A DNA stretch of 8,625 nucleotides from Desulfohalobiaceae bacterium (GTDB lineage Bacteria > Desulfobacterota > Desulfovibrionia > Desulfovibrionales > Desulfothermaceae), in contig JAIPDU010000061.1 of NCBI GenBank assembly GCA_021737525.1, positions 1 through 8,625 on the forward strand, read 5' to 3'. The stretch's first letter is position 1; each line of letters opens with the position of its first letter. Position numbers and translations under genes: made by a program. Under the pieces are notes generated by a model. The model was given only the letters and a program-made list of their open reading frames with translations. It was not told the DNA's origin and did not search any database. This document shows, in pieces, positions 1 through 5,755 of the stretch.

Positions 1-291
1 TACAACGGGAGCCTGGCGGTTTGCCCTTCGCTGCTTCAGGCCTCCGGGCTCCTGCCCAACGAGCGTGTGGATGTCTACAACATCGACAACGGCGAAAGGC
101 TGACCACGTACATTATCGAGGGAGAAAGCGGGGAGATCGCCCTGAATGGGGCCGCGGCCCTGAAGGGCTCCGTGGGCGAACGGGTCATCATCGCCAGCTA
201 TGCCTGGCTCACGAACCAGGAGCTGCGGGAGCACACTCCCCGGGTTGTCCTCGTGGACGAGGATAACCGGGTTCGAGAAGTAAAGGGATAG
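1..291 (+). CDS. panD: Aspartate 1-decarboxylase, C-terminal part (5' end outside window)
   Basis: PanD is a pyruvoyl enzyme that decarboxylates L-aspartate to beta-alanine for pantothenate/CoA synthesis. The frame is open from base 1, and its first residues Y-N-G-S match Tyr22-Gly24-Ser25 of E. coli PanD. The proenzyme cleaves itself between Gly24 and Ser25, and Ser25 becomes the pyruvoyl group. Other conserved sites keep E. coli spacing: Tyr58 (in TTY) and the NGAAA stretch around Asn72, followed by SVGERVIIASYA. Ninety-six residues are present. With about 21 missing the full protein would be near 117 residues, normal for the family. The true start lies upstream of the window; the first in-frame Met (base 67) is far inside the fold and is not a start. 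The gene ends 53 bp before a hairpin terminator. panC or other pantothenate genes may lie upstream, but that cannot be seen. Confidence 0.95.
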   Translation, partial: YNGSLAVCPSLLQASGLLPNERVDVYNIDNGERLTTYIIEGESGEIALNGAAALKGSVGERVIIASYAWLTNQELREHTPRVVLVDEDNRVREVKG

Positions 292-344
292 CGCGAAAGG
301 GAGCTTCTCGGCCAAAAAAGTCAGGATCCATTCCTTTTGTGACG

Positions 345-380
345 AAAAAAAAAGCCCGGCACAGTGTGTCGGGCTTTTTT
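345..380. terminator. Bidirectional intrinsic terminator between panD and trpS
   Basis: A 9-bp GC-rich stem (354-362 with 366-374, one G-U pair, 3-nt loop) is flanked by a run of nine A on the left (345-353) and six T on the right (375-380). Read rightward it gives a hairpin plus U6 after panD. Read leftward it gives a hairpin plus U9 after trpS. It fits the convergent gene arrangement. The A and T runs can also pair and lengthen the stem. Confidence 0.9.
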
Positions 381-404
381 CCGTTCGTCGTCCTCCGAAA
401 AGGG

Positions 405-1394
405 TTAGATCAGGCTCATACGAGAACGGACCTGCTCCATGGTAGCCCCGGCCTCGGACCGCGCGGCCTCGTTCCCCCTGCGGAGGATGTCCCGCACCGT
501 GTCCGGATCGTTCTCCAATTCCCGTCTCCTGTTCCGGATGGGTTCCAGAAAGGCTTCCATTTTCTGGAACAGGAGCTTTTTGCAATCCATGCATCCCCTG
601 CTGGCGCCGGTACAGCCCTCCATGATTTCCTGATAGGGCTCCTGCGGATCGAGCAGGCGCAGGTAGGGGAAAAGGTTGCACTGCTTGGGATCTCCAGGAT
701 CCTTGAGGCGCATGCGGTTGGTGTCCGTGAGCATGGTCTTGATCTTTTTCTGGAGGCTGTCCGGGTCATCGCCCAGAAAAACGGCGTTGTCGTAGCTCTT
801 GCTCATCTTTCGTCCGTCCAGCCCGGGCAGGCGCGAGGACTCGGTGAGCAGCGGCTTGGGCTCGGGAAAGGTCTCCCCGTAGAAGGCGTTGAAGCGCCTG
901 GTGATCTCCCGGGACAGCTCCAGGTGGGGGAGCTGGTCCTCTCCCACGGGGACCCGGTCGGCGCGGTAGATGATGATGTCCGCGGTCTGCAGGACGGGAT
1001 AGCCCAGAAAGCCCAGGGTGTTCAGATCCTTGGCCTCCAGCTCCTGCTTGACCTCCTTGTAGGTCGGATTACGTTCCAGCCAGCCCAGGGGAGTGATCAT
1101 GGAGAGCAGGAGGTTGAGCTCCGCGTGCTCCCGTATTTGGGACTGCTGGAAGAAGACGCTTTTTTGCGGATCAAGGCCTGCGGCGAGCCAATCCAAAAGG
1201 ATTTCGTGGCTGTATTCGGAGATGGCATGGGGATTGGCGTAGTCCGTGGTCAGGGCGTGCCAGTCCGCGATGAAAAAGAAGCATTCCGCGCTTTGCTGCA
1301 GGTCGGCCCAGCTCTGCAGGACGCCGAAGTAGTGTCCCAGGTGCAGAGGGCCCGTGGGTCGCATGCCGGAAACGATTCGGTTGCCTTTCTCCAT
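405..1394 (-). CDS. trpS: Tryptophanyl-tRNA synthetase, probable [4Fe-4S]-motif type
   Basis: This class I aminoacyl-tRNA synthetase charges tRNA-Trp with tryptophan in the cytoplasm. It has 329 residues, normal for bacterial TrpRS (about 330). The HIGH-type signature is P-L-H-L-G-H at residues 16-21. The KMSKS loop is exact at 196-200. GEDQ (151-154), in the conserved VPVGEDQ segment, is also present. In the C-terminal domain, Cys239, Cys261, Cys268 and Cys271 form C-x21-C-x6-C-x2-C. Thermotoga maritima TrpRS binds a [4Fe-4S] cluster through C-x22-C-x6-C-x2-C, so a cluster is likely here by inference. The ATG is preceded by GAAAGGAT about 9 nt upstream. The gene starts 35 bp after the M50 protease stop and is probably the last cistron of that leftward unit, ending at the hairpin at 345-380. 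Confidence 0.97.
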   Translation of the reverse strand: MEKGNRIVSGMRPTGPLHLGHYFGVLQSWADLQQSAECFFFIADWHALTTDYANPHAISEYSHEILLDWLAAGLDPQKSVFFQQSQIREHAELNLLLSMITPLGWLERNPTYKEVKQELEAKDLNTLGFLGYPVLQTADIIIYRADRVPVGEDQLPHLELSREITRRFNAFYGETFPEPKPLLTESSRLPGLDGRKMSKSYDNAVFLGDDPDSLQKKIKTMLTDTNRMRLKDPGDPKQCNLFPYLRLLDPQEPYQEIMEGCTGASRGCMDCKKLLFQKMEAFLEPIRNRRRELENDPDTVRDILRRGNEAARSEAGATMEQVRSRMSLI

Positions 1395-1429
1395 GGCGCC
1401 GTATCCTTTCTATGTGATTTTCGGAAGAG

Positions 1430-2071
1430 TTATAGAGGCACCAGGAATCCGCCCATTCCGTAGATAATGGGGATGATCACCTTTTGAGCCCCGCCTGTCA
1501 CCAGGAGCAGGATGAGGATGATGAAGCCGTAGGTGCTGTGCTTGAGGAAGGCCTGGGCCAGGTGCGGAGGCAGGATTCCGGCCAGGATGTTGCTTCCGTC
1601 CAGGGGCGGCACCGGGAGCAGATTGAAGACCCCCAGGCCGATATTGATGAGCACGCCCGCCTGGCACATGTACAGGAGTGGCTCCAGAACGGGGAGCGCA
1701 GCAGCTCCGGCTGAGGTGTACAGGAGTACGGAGAGCAGGTGAAAGAGAAGGGCGAAGACGACGGCCAGCACGAAGTTGGTCGCGGGCCCGGCCACGGAAA
1801 CCAGAATGAGCCCCTGGCGCTGATTGGTGAAGTAGGCCGCATTGATGGGGACCGGTTTGGCCCAGCCGATCTTGATCAGGAACAGGGCGATGGTTCCCAC
1901 GGGGTCCAGGTGCTTGATGGGGTTCAAGGTGAGCCTGCCGGCGTTCTTGGCCGTGGGGTCCCCCAGGAGGTAGGCGGTATATCCGTGGGCCAGCTCGTGC
2001 ATGGTGATGGCCGAAAGAACGGGAATTACCAGGATGGCGAACTGCTGGATGAATGAAGCGATGTCTGGCAT
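1430..2071 (-). CDS. Site-2-protease-family (M50) membrane metalloprotease
   Basis: An integral-membrane zinc protease of the small, PDZ-less M50 class; its substrate is unknown. With the ATG at 2071 it has 213 residues. The first membrane segment carries the zinc motif H-E-L-A-H (25-29). A GDPT-x-K-x-x-GRLTLNP stretch (37-51) and the VSVAGPATN segment (91-99) are family hallmarks. The N-L-L-P-V-P-P-L-D-G motif (150-159) supplies the third zinc ligand, Asp158. At least four further hydrophobic segments follow, the last near 183-204. I prefer the ATG at 2071 because family members begin shortly before this first helix. An in-frame TTG at 2104 would add 11 residues, but neither start has a strong Shine-Dalgarno sequence. 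It lies just upstream of trpS on the same strand, and this pairing is probably one transcript. Roles of such short M50 proteins in sulfate reducers and relatives are largely untested. Confidence 0.93.
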   Translation of the reverse strand: MPDIASFIQQFAILVIPVLSAITMHELAHGYTAYLLGDPTAKNAGRLTLNPIKHLDPVGTIALFLIKIGWAKPVPINAAYFTNQRQGLILVSVAGPATNFVLAVVFALLFHLLSVLLYTSAGAAALPVLEPLLYMCQAGVLINIGLGVFNLLPVPPLDGSNILAGILPPHLAQAFLKHSTYGFIILILLLVTGGAQKVIIPIIYGMGGFLVPL

Positions 2072-2230
2072 GGGGACGTTGGCTTTTCTCTCGACTTGCG
2101 CCAAGAAGGAGCAAGTGCATCAAAGGATTGTTGGGTGGACCTTCTTATCGGCCCGGCGTCGTTTTCGGAACGATCTTGCTCCGGGGAAGCCTTGTGACGG
2201 GACTGGGGAGGGAGTGGTCCCGCGAGGCAG

Positions 2231-2249
2231 CCCCGGGCCCGCGCCGGGG
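2231..2249. other. GC-rich hairpin in the 203-bp gap before the M50 gene
   Basis: A perfect 6-bp inverted repeat (2231-2236 with 2244-2249, 7-nt loop) lies about 25 bp past the stop of the zinc-ribbon gene on the minus strand. There is no U run after it in either direction, so it is not a standard intrinsic terminator. The rest of the gap (2072-2274) holds no coding frame I trust and no promoter with good -35 and -10 boxes. The gap is long for this otherwise compact leftward unit, so a transcription boundary or processing site here is possible. Confidence 0.3.
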
Positions 2250-2274
2250 TGGTGAGGCGTGGATGAACCCGCGG

Positions 2275-2484
2275 CTAGAGACGGTTGCAGGGGATATTGC
2301 CCACCGCCTCCTCCCATGTCTCGTCCATCTCCCTCACGTAGCGCTCCAGATTGTATTCCGCGCCGCAGCACCTGCAGCAAAGCAGCACAGCGCTTCAGGT
2401 CCGGAGCAGCTTCAGGGGCGCATTGCACTCGCGGCAGCGAAGATCCGTCTCGTTGTGTTTTTCCGAATAGCGGCCTTGGGTCAT
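2275..2484 (-). pseudogene. Small zinc-ribbon protein gene with an in-frame TGA at codon 30
   Basis: The ATG at 2484 has a good Shine-Dalgarno (AGAAGG, 6 nt before it). The frame reads 29 residues, meets TGA (2397-2395), then continues in the same frame for 39 residues to TAG (2277-2275). The first half holds C-R-E-C (residues 17-20). The second half holds C-C-R-C-C-G (35-40), then an acidic stretch with E-R-Y-V-R-E-M-D-E-T-W-E-E and the end N-I-P-C-N-R-L. Two CxxC knuckles about 16 residues apart are what one expects of a single zinc ribbon, so the TGA falls in the loop between them and truncation would destroy the site. No frameshift is needed to join the halves. It could be a recent nonsense mutation (CGA to TGA, for example), a base-call error, or a recoded TGA. 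It starts 32 bp after the nucleotidyltransferase stop, within the same leftward unit. Function is unknown. Confidence 0.7.
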
Positions 2485-2516
2485 GGCGGGCCTTCTACAC
2501 CATTTGCCAGGCAGGG

Positions 2517-3104
2517 TCAATCGCAGTCCCCCTGCCCCGGGCCACAGGTGAGACCGCGCAGCCTCCGGGGCACGGACCAGGCCTGCATCAGCCGGGCACA
2601 GGCATTGGGTACCAGATGACCCCACAGCCTCTGTCCGAGCATCCTTTCCCGGACGGTGGAGGCGCTGATGCCCTTCGTCTCGGGCGTCCGCTCCCACAGG
2701 ACCTCGGTCTGCAGGTTCAGGGAACGGAAGGTATCGAGCTTTTTCCGGCCCCAGTCGTCGTAGATGGTCAGGAAAAAACAGGCCCGGAGGGGCACATAGT
2801 GCCCGTAGAGGCGGGGCCGGTTCACCGGGAAGGGGACCACGGAGAATGTCTCCTCGGAGAGTCCGGCTTCGGCCAGAACGCGGCGTACAAGGGTGTAGCG
2901 CTCGAAGTAGGTCAGCGGATTGGCCCGGGGGTCGGTGCGGACGGGATCCGCGGGGTCCTCCTGGGTCAGGCTGGGATCCGGATTGGTGATCCCGACAACC
3001 AGGTGCTCGCAGCGACTCTTGCCCGCCAGGAGATACTCCAGGTGGTCCTTGTGCAGGATCTGGAACCTGCCGTGGATGACGCCCAGACTGTGACGCGCGC
3101 TCAT
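2517..3104 (-). CDS. NadM-like (archaeal-type) nucleotidyltransferase, probable NMN adenylyltransferase
   Basis: A 195-residue cytidylyltransferase-fold protein. The closest recognisable family is archaeal NMN adenylyltransferase (NadM), which joins NMN and ATP to make NAD+. The N-terminus has G-R-F-Q (12-15) and H-K-D-H (18-21), the position of the (H/T)xGH nucleotide-binding motif, with Asp in place of Gly. The C-terminal G-I-S-A-S-T-V-R-E-R-M (145-155) matches the SGTEIRRRM element of NadM, followed by the shared pattern W-x-H-L-V-P (161-166) and R-R-L-R-G-L (180-185). A middle region (about 90-130, including FFLTIYDDWGRKKLD) differs from classical NadM. The ATG overlaps the apgM stop as ATGA, so translation is probably coupled to apgM. 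The frame stays open far upstream (to 3998), but that part is out-of-frame apgM. Substrate is inferred; another nucleotide donor or acceptor is possible. Confidence 0.82.
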   Translation of the reverse strand: MSARHSLGVIHGRFQILHKDHLEYLLAGKSRCEHLVVGITNPDPSLTQEDPADPVRTDPRANPLTYFERYTLVRRVLAEAGLSEETFSVVPFPVNRPRLYGHYVPLRACFFLTIYDDWGRKKLDTFRSLNLQTEVLWERTPETKGISASTVRERMLGQRLWGHLVPNACARLMQAWSVPRRLRGLTCGPGQGDCD

Positions 3105-4420
3105 GTCAGCCTGAATGGTGTGCGTTTGCCGGGCCAGAAGGGCTGATCCAGCGGGGTGTCCATGACCCCGGTCAGCTTGGCCCGGTCGAGCATATTGAGA
3201 ACAGTGTACATGAATTCCCGTCCGCGGATCAATCCGAGGCAGCCCATGGCGCAACCCGTTTCCTCGAAGCGGGGGATGCCGTCCCTTCGGGTTCCGTTGC
3301 TCAAGAGGGTCAGGGGCACAGGCTCGCCTGAGTGCACCAGGGGACCGCTGCTGGGTGTGGAGTGATCCGAGGTCACGGCGAGCAGGATGTTCTCCTGCAG
3401 GATCCTCTCCGGGCCGAAATCCTTCAGGCCCCGGTCCAGGGCCTGGATCACCTCCTTCTTGCGCTGGGGGTCCTTGCCGTGGGCAGCGGTGTCCGGGGCC
3501 TTGGTGTGCACGTGAATGAAGTCGTGGTCCGGAAGAAGCCGAAAAGCGGTTTCCATGCGCTCCGCGAGGTCGGCTGCGGGATCGTTTCCGTCCCGCACCC
3601 CTACAGCCTTCAGGCCCAAAAATGAGGCCAGGCCCTGATACACCGCCCCGGAAGCCACGCAGGCGCCCTTCAGGCCGAAGCGCTCCGCGAATGGCGCGGG
3701 GGTGGTATATGCGCCCGGTCTTTGGGTGATCATGGCGTTGAGCGGGGCAAGCCCCTCTCTGATGCGGCGGGCGTTTACCGGGTGGTCCTTCAGCGCGGCA
3801 TAAACGCGCACCAGGTAGCGCTTCAGGGCCAGGGCCGTGTTCCGGGCTAGCGGGGCCTCTTCTGCGGAAAGGCCCTCCCAGGGGAGGACCTCCGGGACAA
3901 AAACCCCGTCCCGCATGGGATTGCTGTCCATGATGCAGGGGCTCACCTCGCCCCGGAGCAGAAGGATGCCAAAATGGTCCCGGGTGGGATGGAACCAAGC
4001 TGCGGTCCCGTTCCCGTCAGATGGCGGGAGGGCACCCAGAAGCTGCTCCAGATCCTGTTCTTGCGGCGCTTCCGGGGCCTCCCGCTCCAGGAAGAGGCAG
4101 CCCTGCCTCTCGGAAACCGTGGCCAGATGGGCCAGGATGGCCACGTCACCCGGGCCCGGCTCCAGGCCGTAGCCCAAGGCCTCCAGCAGCCCGCGGCCGG
4201 GAAACTCCTCCTGGCTGTATCCGAAGAGGGCGAAGTGGGCCTTTTCGCTGGGGAAGGCCTGTCCCTGGAGCTCGGCATGAAAGAGCCCGTTGGCACCAAG
4301 ACGGGCGATGCGATCCAGATTGGGGGTACGGGCCGCCTGTAGCGGGGTCTGTCCCCCCAGCTCGGGATGGCTCCTGTCCCCGAGGCCGTCCAGGAGGAGG
4401 AGAAGGCACTTATTCGCCAT
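3101..4420 (-). CDS. apgM: 2,3-bisphosphoglycerate-independent phosphoglycerate mutase, archaeal type
   Basis: An alkaline-phosphatase-superfamily metalloenzyme expected to interconvert 3- and 2-phosphoglycerate in glycolysis/gluconeogenesis. It has 439 residues, slightly longer than archaeal ApgM (about 400-415). Metal-site and catalytic elements in order: D-G-L-G-D (11-15); the nucleophile Ser58 in P-S-E-K-A-H; G-R-G-L-L-E-A-L-G (75-83); Asp310 and His314 in APDTAAHGKD; Asp352-His353 in T-S-D-H-S-T-P; and His363 in V-H-S-G-E-P-V-P. The segment from 228 to 275 (NAMITQRPGAY through FLGLKAVGV) is characteristic of the archaeal-type family. The last 40 residues (from about 400) look like a lineage-specific tail. 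GGAAG lies about 4 nt before the ATG. The gene starts 10 bp after the dehydrogenase stop and overlaps the nucleotidyltransferase start by 4 bp. Relatives have been misannotated as phosphonopyruvate decarboxylase, so activity should be read as family-level. Confidence 0.92.
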   Translation of the reverse strand: MANKCLLLLLDGLGDRSHPELGGQTPLQAARTPNLDRIARLGANGLFHAELQGQAFPSEKAHFALFGYSQEEFPGRGLLEALGYGLEPGPGDVAILAHLATVSERQGCLFLEREAPEAPQEQDLEQLLGALPPSDGNGTAAWFHPTRDHFGILLLRGEVSPCIMDSNPMRDGVFVPEVLPWEGLSAEEAPLARNTALALKRYLVRVYAALKDHPVNARRIREGLAPLNAMITQRPGAYTTPAPFAERFGLKGACVASGAVYQGLASFLGLKAVGVRDGNDPAADLAERMETAFRLLPDHDFIHVHTKAPDTAAHGKDPQRKKEVIQALDRGLKDFGPERILQENILLAVTSDHSTPSSGPLVHSGEPVPLTLLSNGTRRDGIPRFEETGCAMGCLGLIRGREFMYTVLNMLDRAKLTGVMDTPLDQPFWPGKRTPFRLT

Positions 4421-4430
4421 GGTCTTCCAT

Positions 4431-5480
4431 TTACCCGGCTGGAGAGTCTGCCCCGCCCAGGTGGTCCAGCAGGACCTTCCTGCTGCCCCGGGCGGCGCCT
4501 AATTCCATGGCCCTGTGGATTTCTGTCCAGGGGAGGACGGTCTCGATCAGGGGCTGTGGATCCACCAGGCCGTATTGCAGATAGTGCAGGGCCAGATCCA
4601 GGTCCCCGCAGCGCGAGCCGATGATGCGCTGCTCCTGGACCGCGATCCGGGAAAAGGGGAAGGAGGAGGAACGCTGGGCCGTCGTCTTGAGGACTATCGT
4701 CCCCCGGGGCCGGCACATGCATGCCGCCTGCTCGATCCCGGCAGGATTGCCGGTGGCTTCCACCACCAGGTCGTAACCGGTTCCGTCCTCCCCGGCTGTC
4801 GGGGCACTGCCCTCCTCCTGTCCGGTCTGCAGGATTCTGCCTCCGGCGCGCTGGAATATTTCCAACTTCTCCCGGTGCCTGCCCATAAGCAGGATATCCG
4901 GGTTCATGTGGCGCAGGGCCAGGGCTGTCAGGAGTCCCAGTTTGCCGTCCCCCAGGACCGCGATGCGCATGGCCGCGGTTATGTGGATCTGCTGGGTGAT
5001 GCGGAGTGCGGCAGCCAGGGGTTCGGCAAAGACAGCCACCCGGTCCGGCATTTCCCCGGGCAGAAGATGCAGGTTGGCCACGGGAGCGGTCAGGTACTCG
5101 GCAAAGGCGCCCTGTCTGCCCCGGATCCCGATCACGGACCTGTTGGGGCAGTGGGCCTGTCCCCGGCACAAACACTCGGCACACTCGCCGCAACCGCAGT
5201 TGATATCCGCCACCGCCCTTTTGCCCTCCAGATCCTCTCGACCGGGAGCCCGAGCTATGTCCGCGACGAATTCGTGTCCGGGCACTCCGGAAAAGTCCTG
5301 ATACCCGTGCAGGAGCTCCAGATCCGTGCCGCATATGCCGCTCATCCTGGGGCTAAGCAGGGCTTCCCCTGGAGCGGGTGAGGGAGCAGGCATCCTTTGC
5401 CGCTCGATTCGGCCACTCCGGAACAGGACCGCTGTCATTTCCCGCGGTGGAGAGCTTCGTGGTTTGTCTGAGCTGGACAT
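4431..5480 (-). CDS. Zinc-dependent medium-chain (MDR) alcohol/polyol dehydrogenase
   Basis: An NAD(P)-dependent oxidoreductase of the sorbitol/threonine dehydrogenase-like MDR group; the actual alcohol is not predictable from sequence. Numbering from the chosen start (349 residues): catalytic-zinc ligands Cys50 (G-I-C-G-T-D), His69-Glu70 (P-G-H-E) and probably Glu153 (V-F-A-E-P-L-A). Structural-zinc cysteines are 97, 100, 103 and 111, with two extra cysteines at 95 and 105. The Rossmann loop is G-D-G-K-L-G (177-182). I chose the ATG at 5480 because GGAG lies 6 nt upstream. A longer frame starts at 5522 (363 residues, poor ribosome site). Family alignment would also permit the ATG at 5438 (M-T-A-V-L-F). 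It is the first gene of the leftward unit and lies 10 bp before apgM, so it is probably cotranscribed with it. Confidence 0.92.
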   Translation of the reverse strand: MSSSDKPRSSPPREMTAVLFRSGRIERQRMPAPSPAPGEALLSPRMSGICGTDLELLHGYQDFSGVPGHEFVADIARAPGREDLEGKRAVADINCGCGECAECLCRGQAHCPNRSVIGIRGRQGAFAEYLTAPVANLHLLPGEMPDRVAVFAEPLAAALRITQQIHITAAMRIAVLGDGKLGLLTALALRHMNPDILLMGRHREKLEIFQRAGGRILQTGQEEGSAPTAGEDGTGYDLVVEATGNPAGIEQAACMCRPRGTIVLKTTAQRSSSFPFSRIAVQEQRIIGSRCGDLDLALHYLQYGLVDPQPLIETVLPWTEIHRAMELGAARGSRKVLLDHLGGADSPAG

Positions 5481-5534
5481 ATCCGGCTCCGTCGAAGAGG
5501 GTGGCTGAGGGGAAGAGGACATCCTTGCTCACGC

Positions 5535-5549
5535 ATTTTCACAGAAAAT
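5535..5549. promoter_or_regulatory. Inverted repeat upstream of the dehydrogenase gene (possible operator)
   Basis: ATTTTC-ACA-GAAAAT is a perfect 6-bp inverted repeat about 55 bp upstream of the dehydrogenase start. A second inverted repeat, ATCCT-N5-AGGAT, lies at 5565-5579. Both sit where the leftward promoter should be, but I could not identify convincing -35/-10 boxes on that strand. Regulatory function is only a suggestion. Confidence 0.25.
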
Positions 5550-5661
5550 CTTGTCTCCTGCAAAATCCTGTCCTAGGATGGAGTGCTGCCTTGTGAGTCA
5601 TTTGGGGATTGTCCTCATTCCGGAGCTCATGGGGCAGCCGGTCCAGTGTCCGAGCCAGAAA

Positions 5662-5673
5662 CGGAGCGCTCCG
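5662..5673. promoter_or_regulatory. 12-bp perfect palindrome upstream of the fbp promoter
   Basis: CGGAGCGCTCCG is a perfect palindrome ending 9 bp before the proposed -35 box of fbp, and it is followed by a T6 run (5679-5684). It could be a protein-binding site controlling fbp or the divergent unit. As a hairpin it gives only a 4-bp stem with a 4-nt loop, so it would be a weak terminator. Confidence 0.35.
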
Positions 5674-5682
5674 GCCTCTTTT

Positions 5683-5710
5683 TTGGATCAGAAGGAAAGC
5701 CCTGGATAAT
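5683..5710 (+). promoter_or_regulatory. Candidate sigma70-type promoter of fbp
   Basis: TTGGAT (5683-5688) and GATAAT (5705-5710) are separated by 16 bp and resemble -35 and -10 boxes. Transcription would begin near 5716-5718, leaving a leader of about 40 nt before the fbp ATG. ACAC-TT-GTGT (5714-5723) sits on the expected start point. This is a sequence match only. Confidence 0.5.
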
Positions 5711-5755
5711 GGCACACTTGTGTAATGCTCGCAAAATGCAAGGAGGCCATGGACA

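Noticed and set aside
339..1463. Long open frame on the plus strand (374 codons)
   Set aside because: It lies antisense to trpS, whose protein motifs are unambiguous, and its translation shows no recognisable domain. GC-rich genes often leave such open antisense frames.
2350..2397. Bacterial SECIS element after the TGA at 2397-2395
   Set aside because: A hairpin can be drawn, but the distance to the apical loop (about 13 nt) is shorter than the accepted 16-37 nt, and the loop starts with U's rather than containing an early G. It is kept only as a question in the findings.
2120..2428. 102-codon minus-strand frame over the zinc-ribbon region
   Set aside because: It is the +1 shadow of the zinc-ribbon gene and the gap after it. 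The CxxC-bearing frame is the one with a Shine-Dalgarno and family-like residues.
3105..3998. Upstream extension of the nucleotidyltransferase frame
   Set aside because: The frame is open but overlaps apgM in another frame. The nucleotidyltransferase fold begins right after the ATG at 3104, which overlaps the apgM stop.
3943..5334. Long open frame on the minus strand (463 codons) across apgM and the dehydrogenase
   Set aside because: It is an out-of-frame reading of two well-supported genes, with Arg/Pro/Gly-rich composition typical of a shifted frame.
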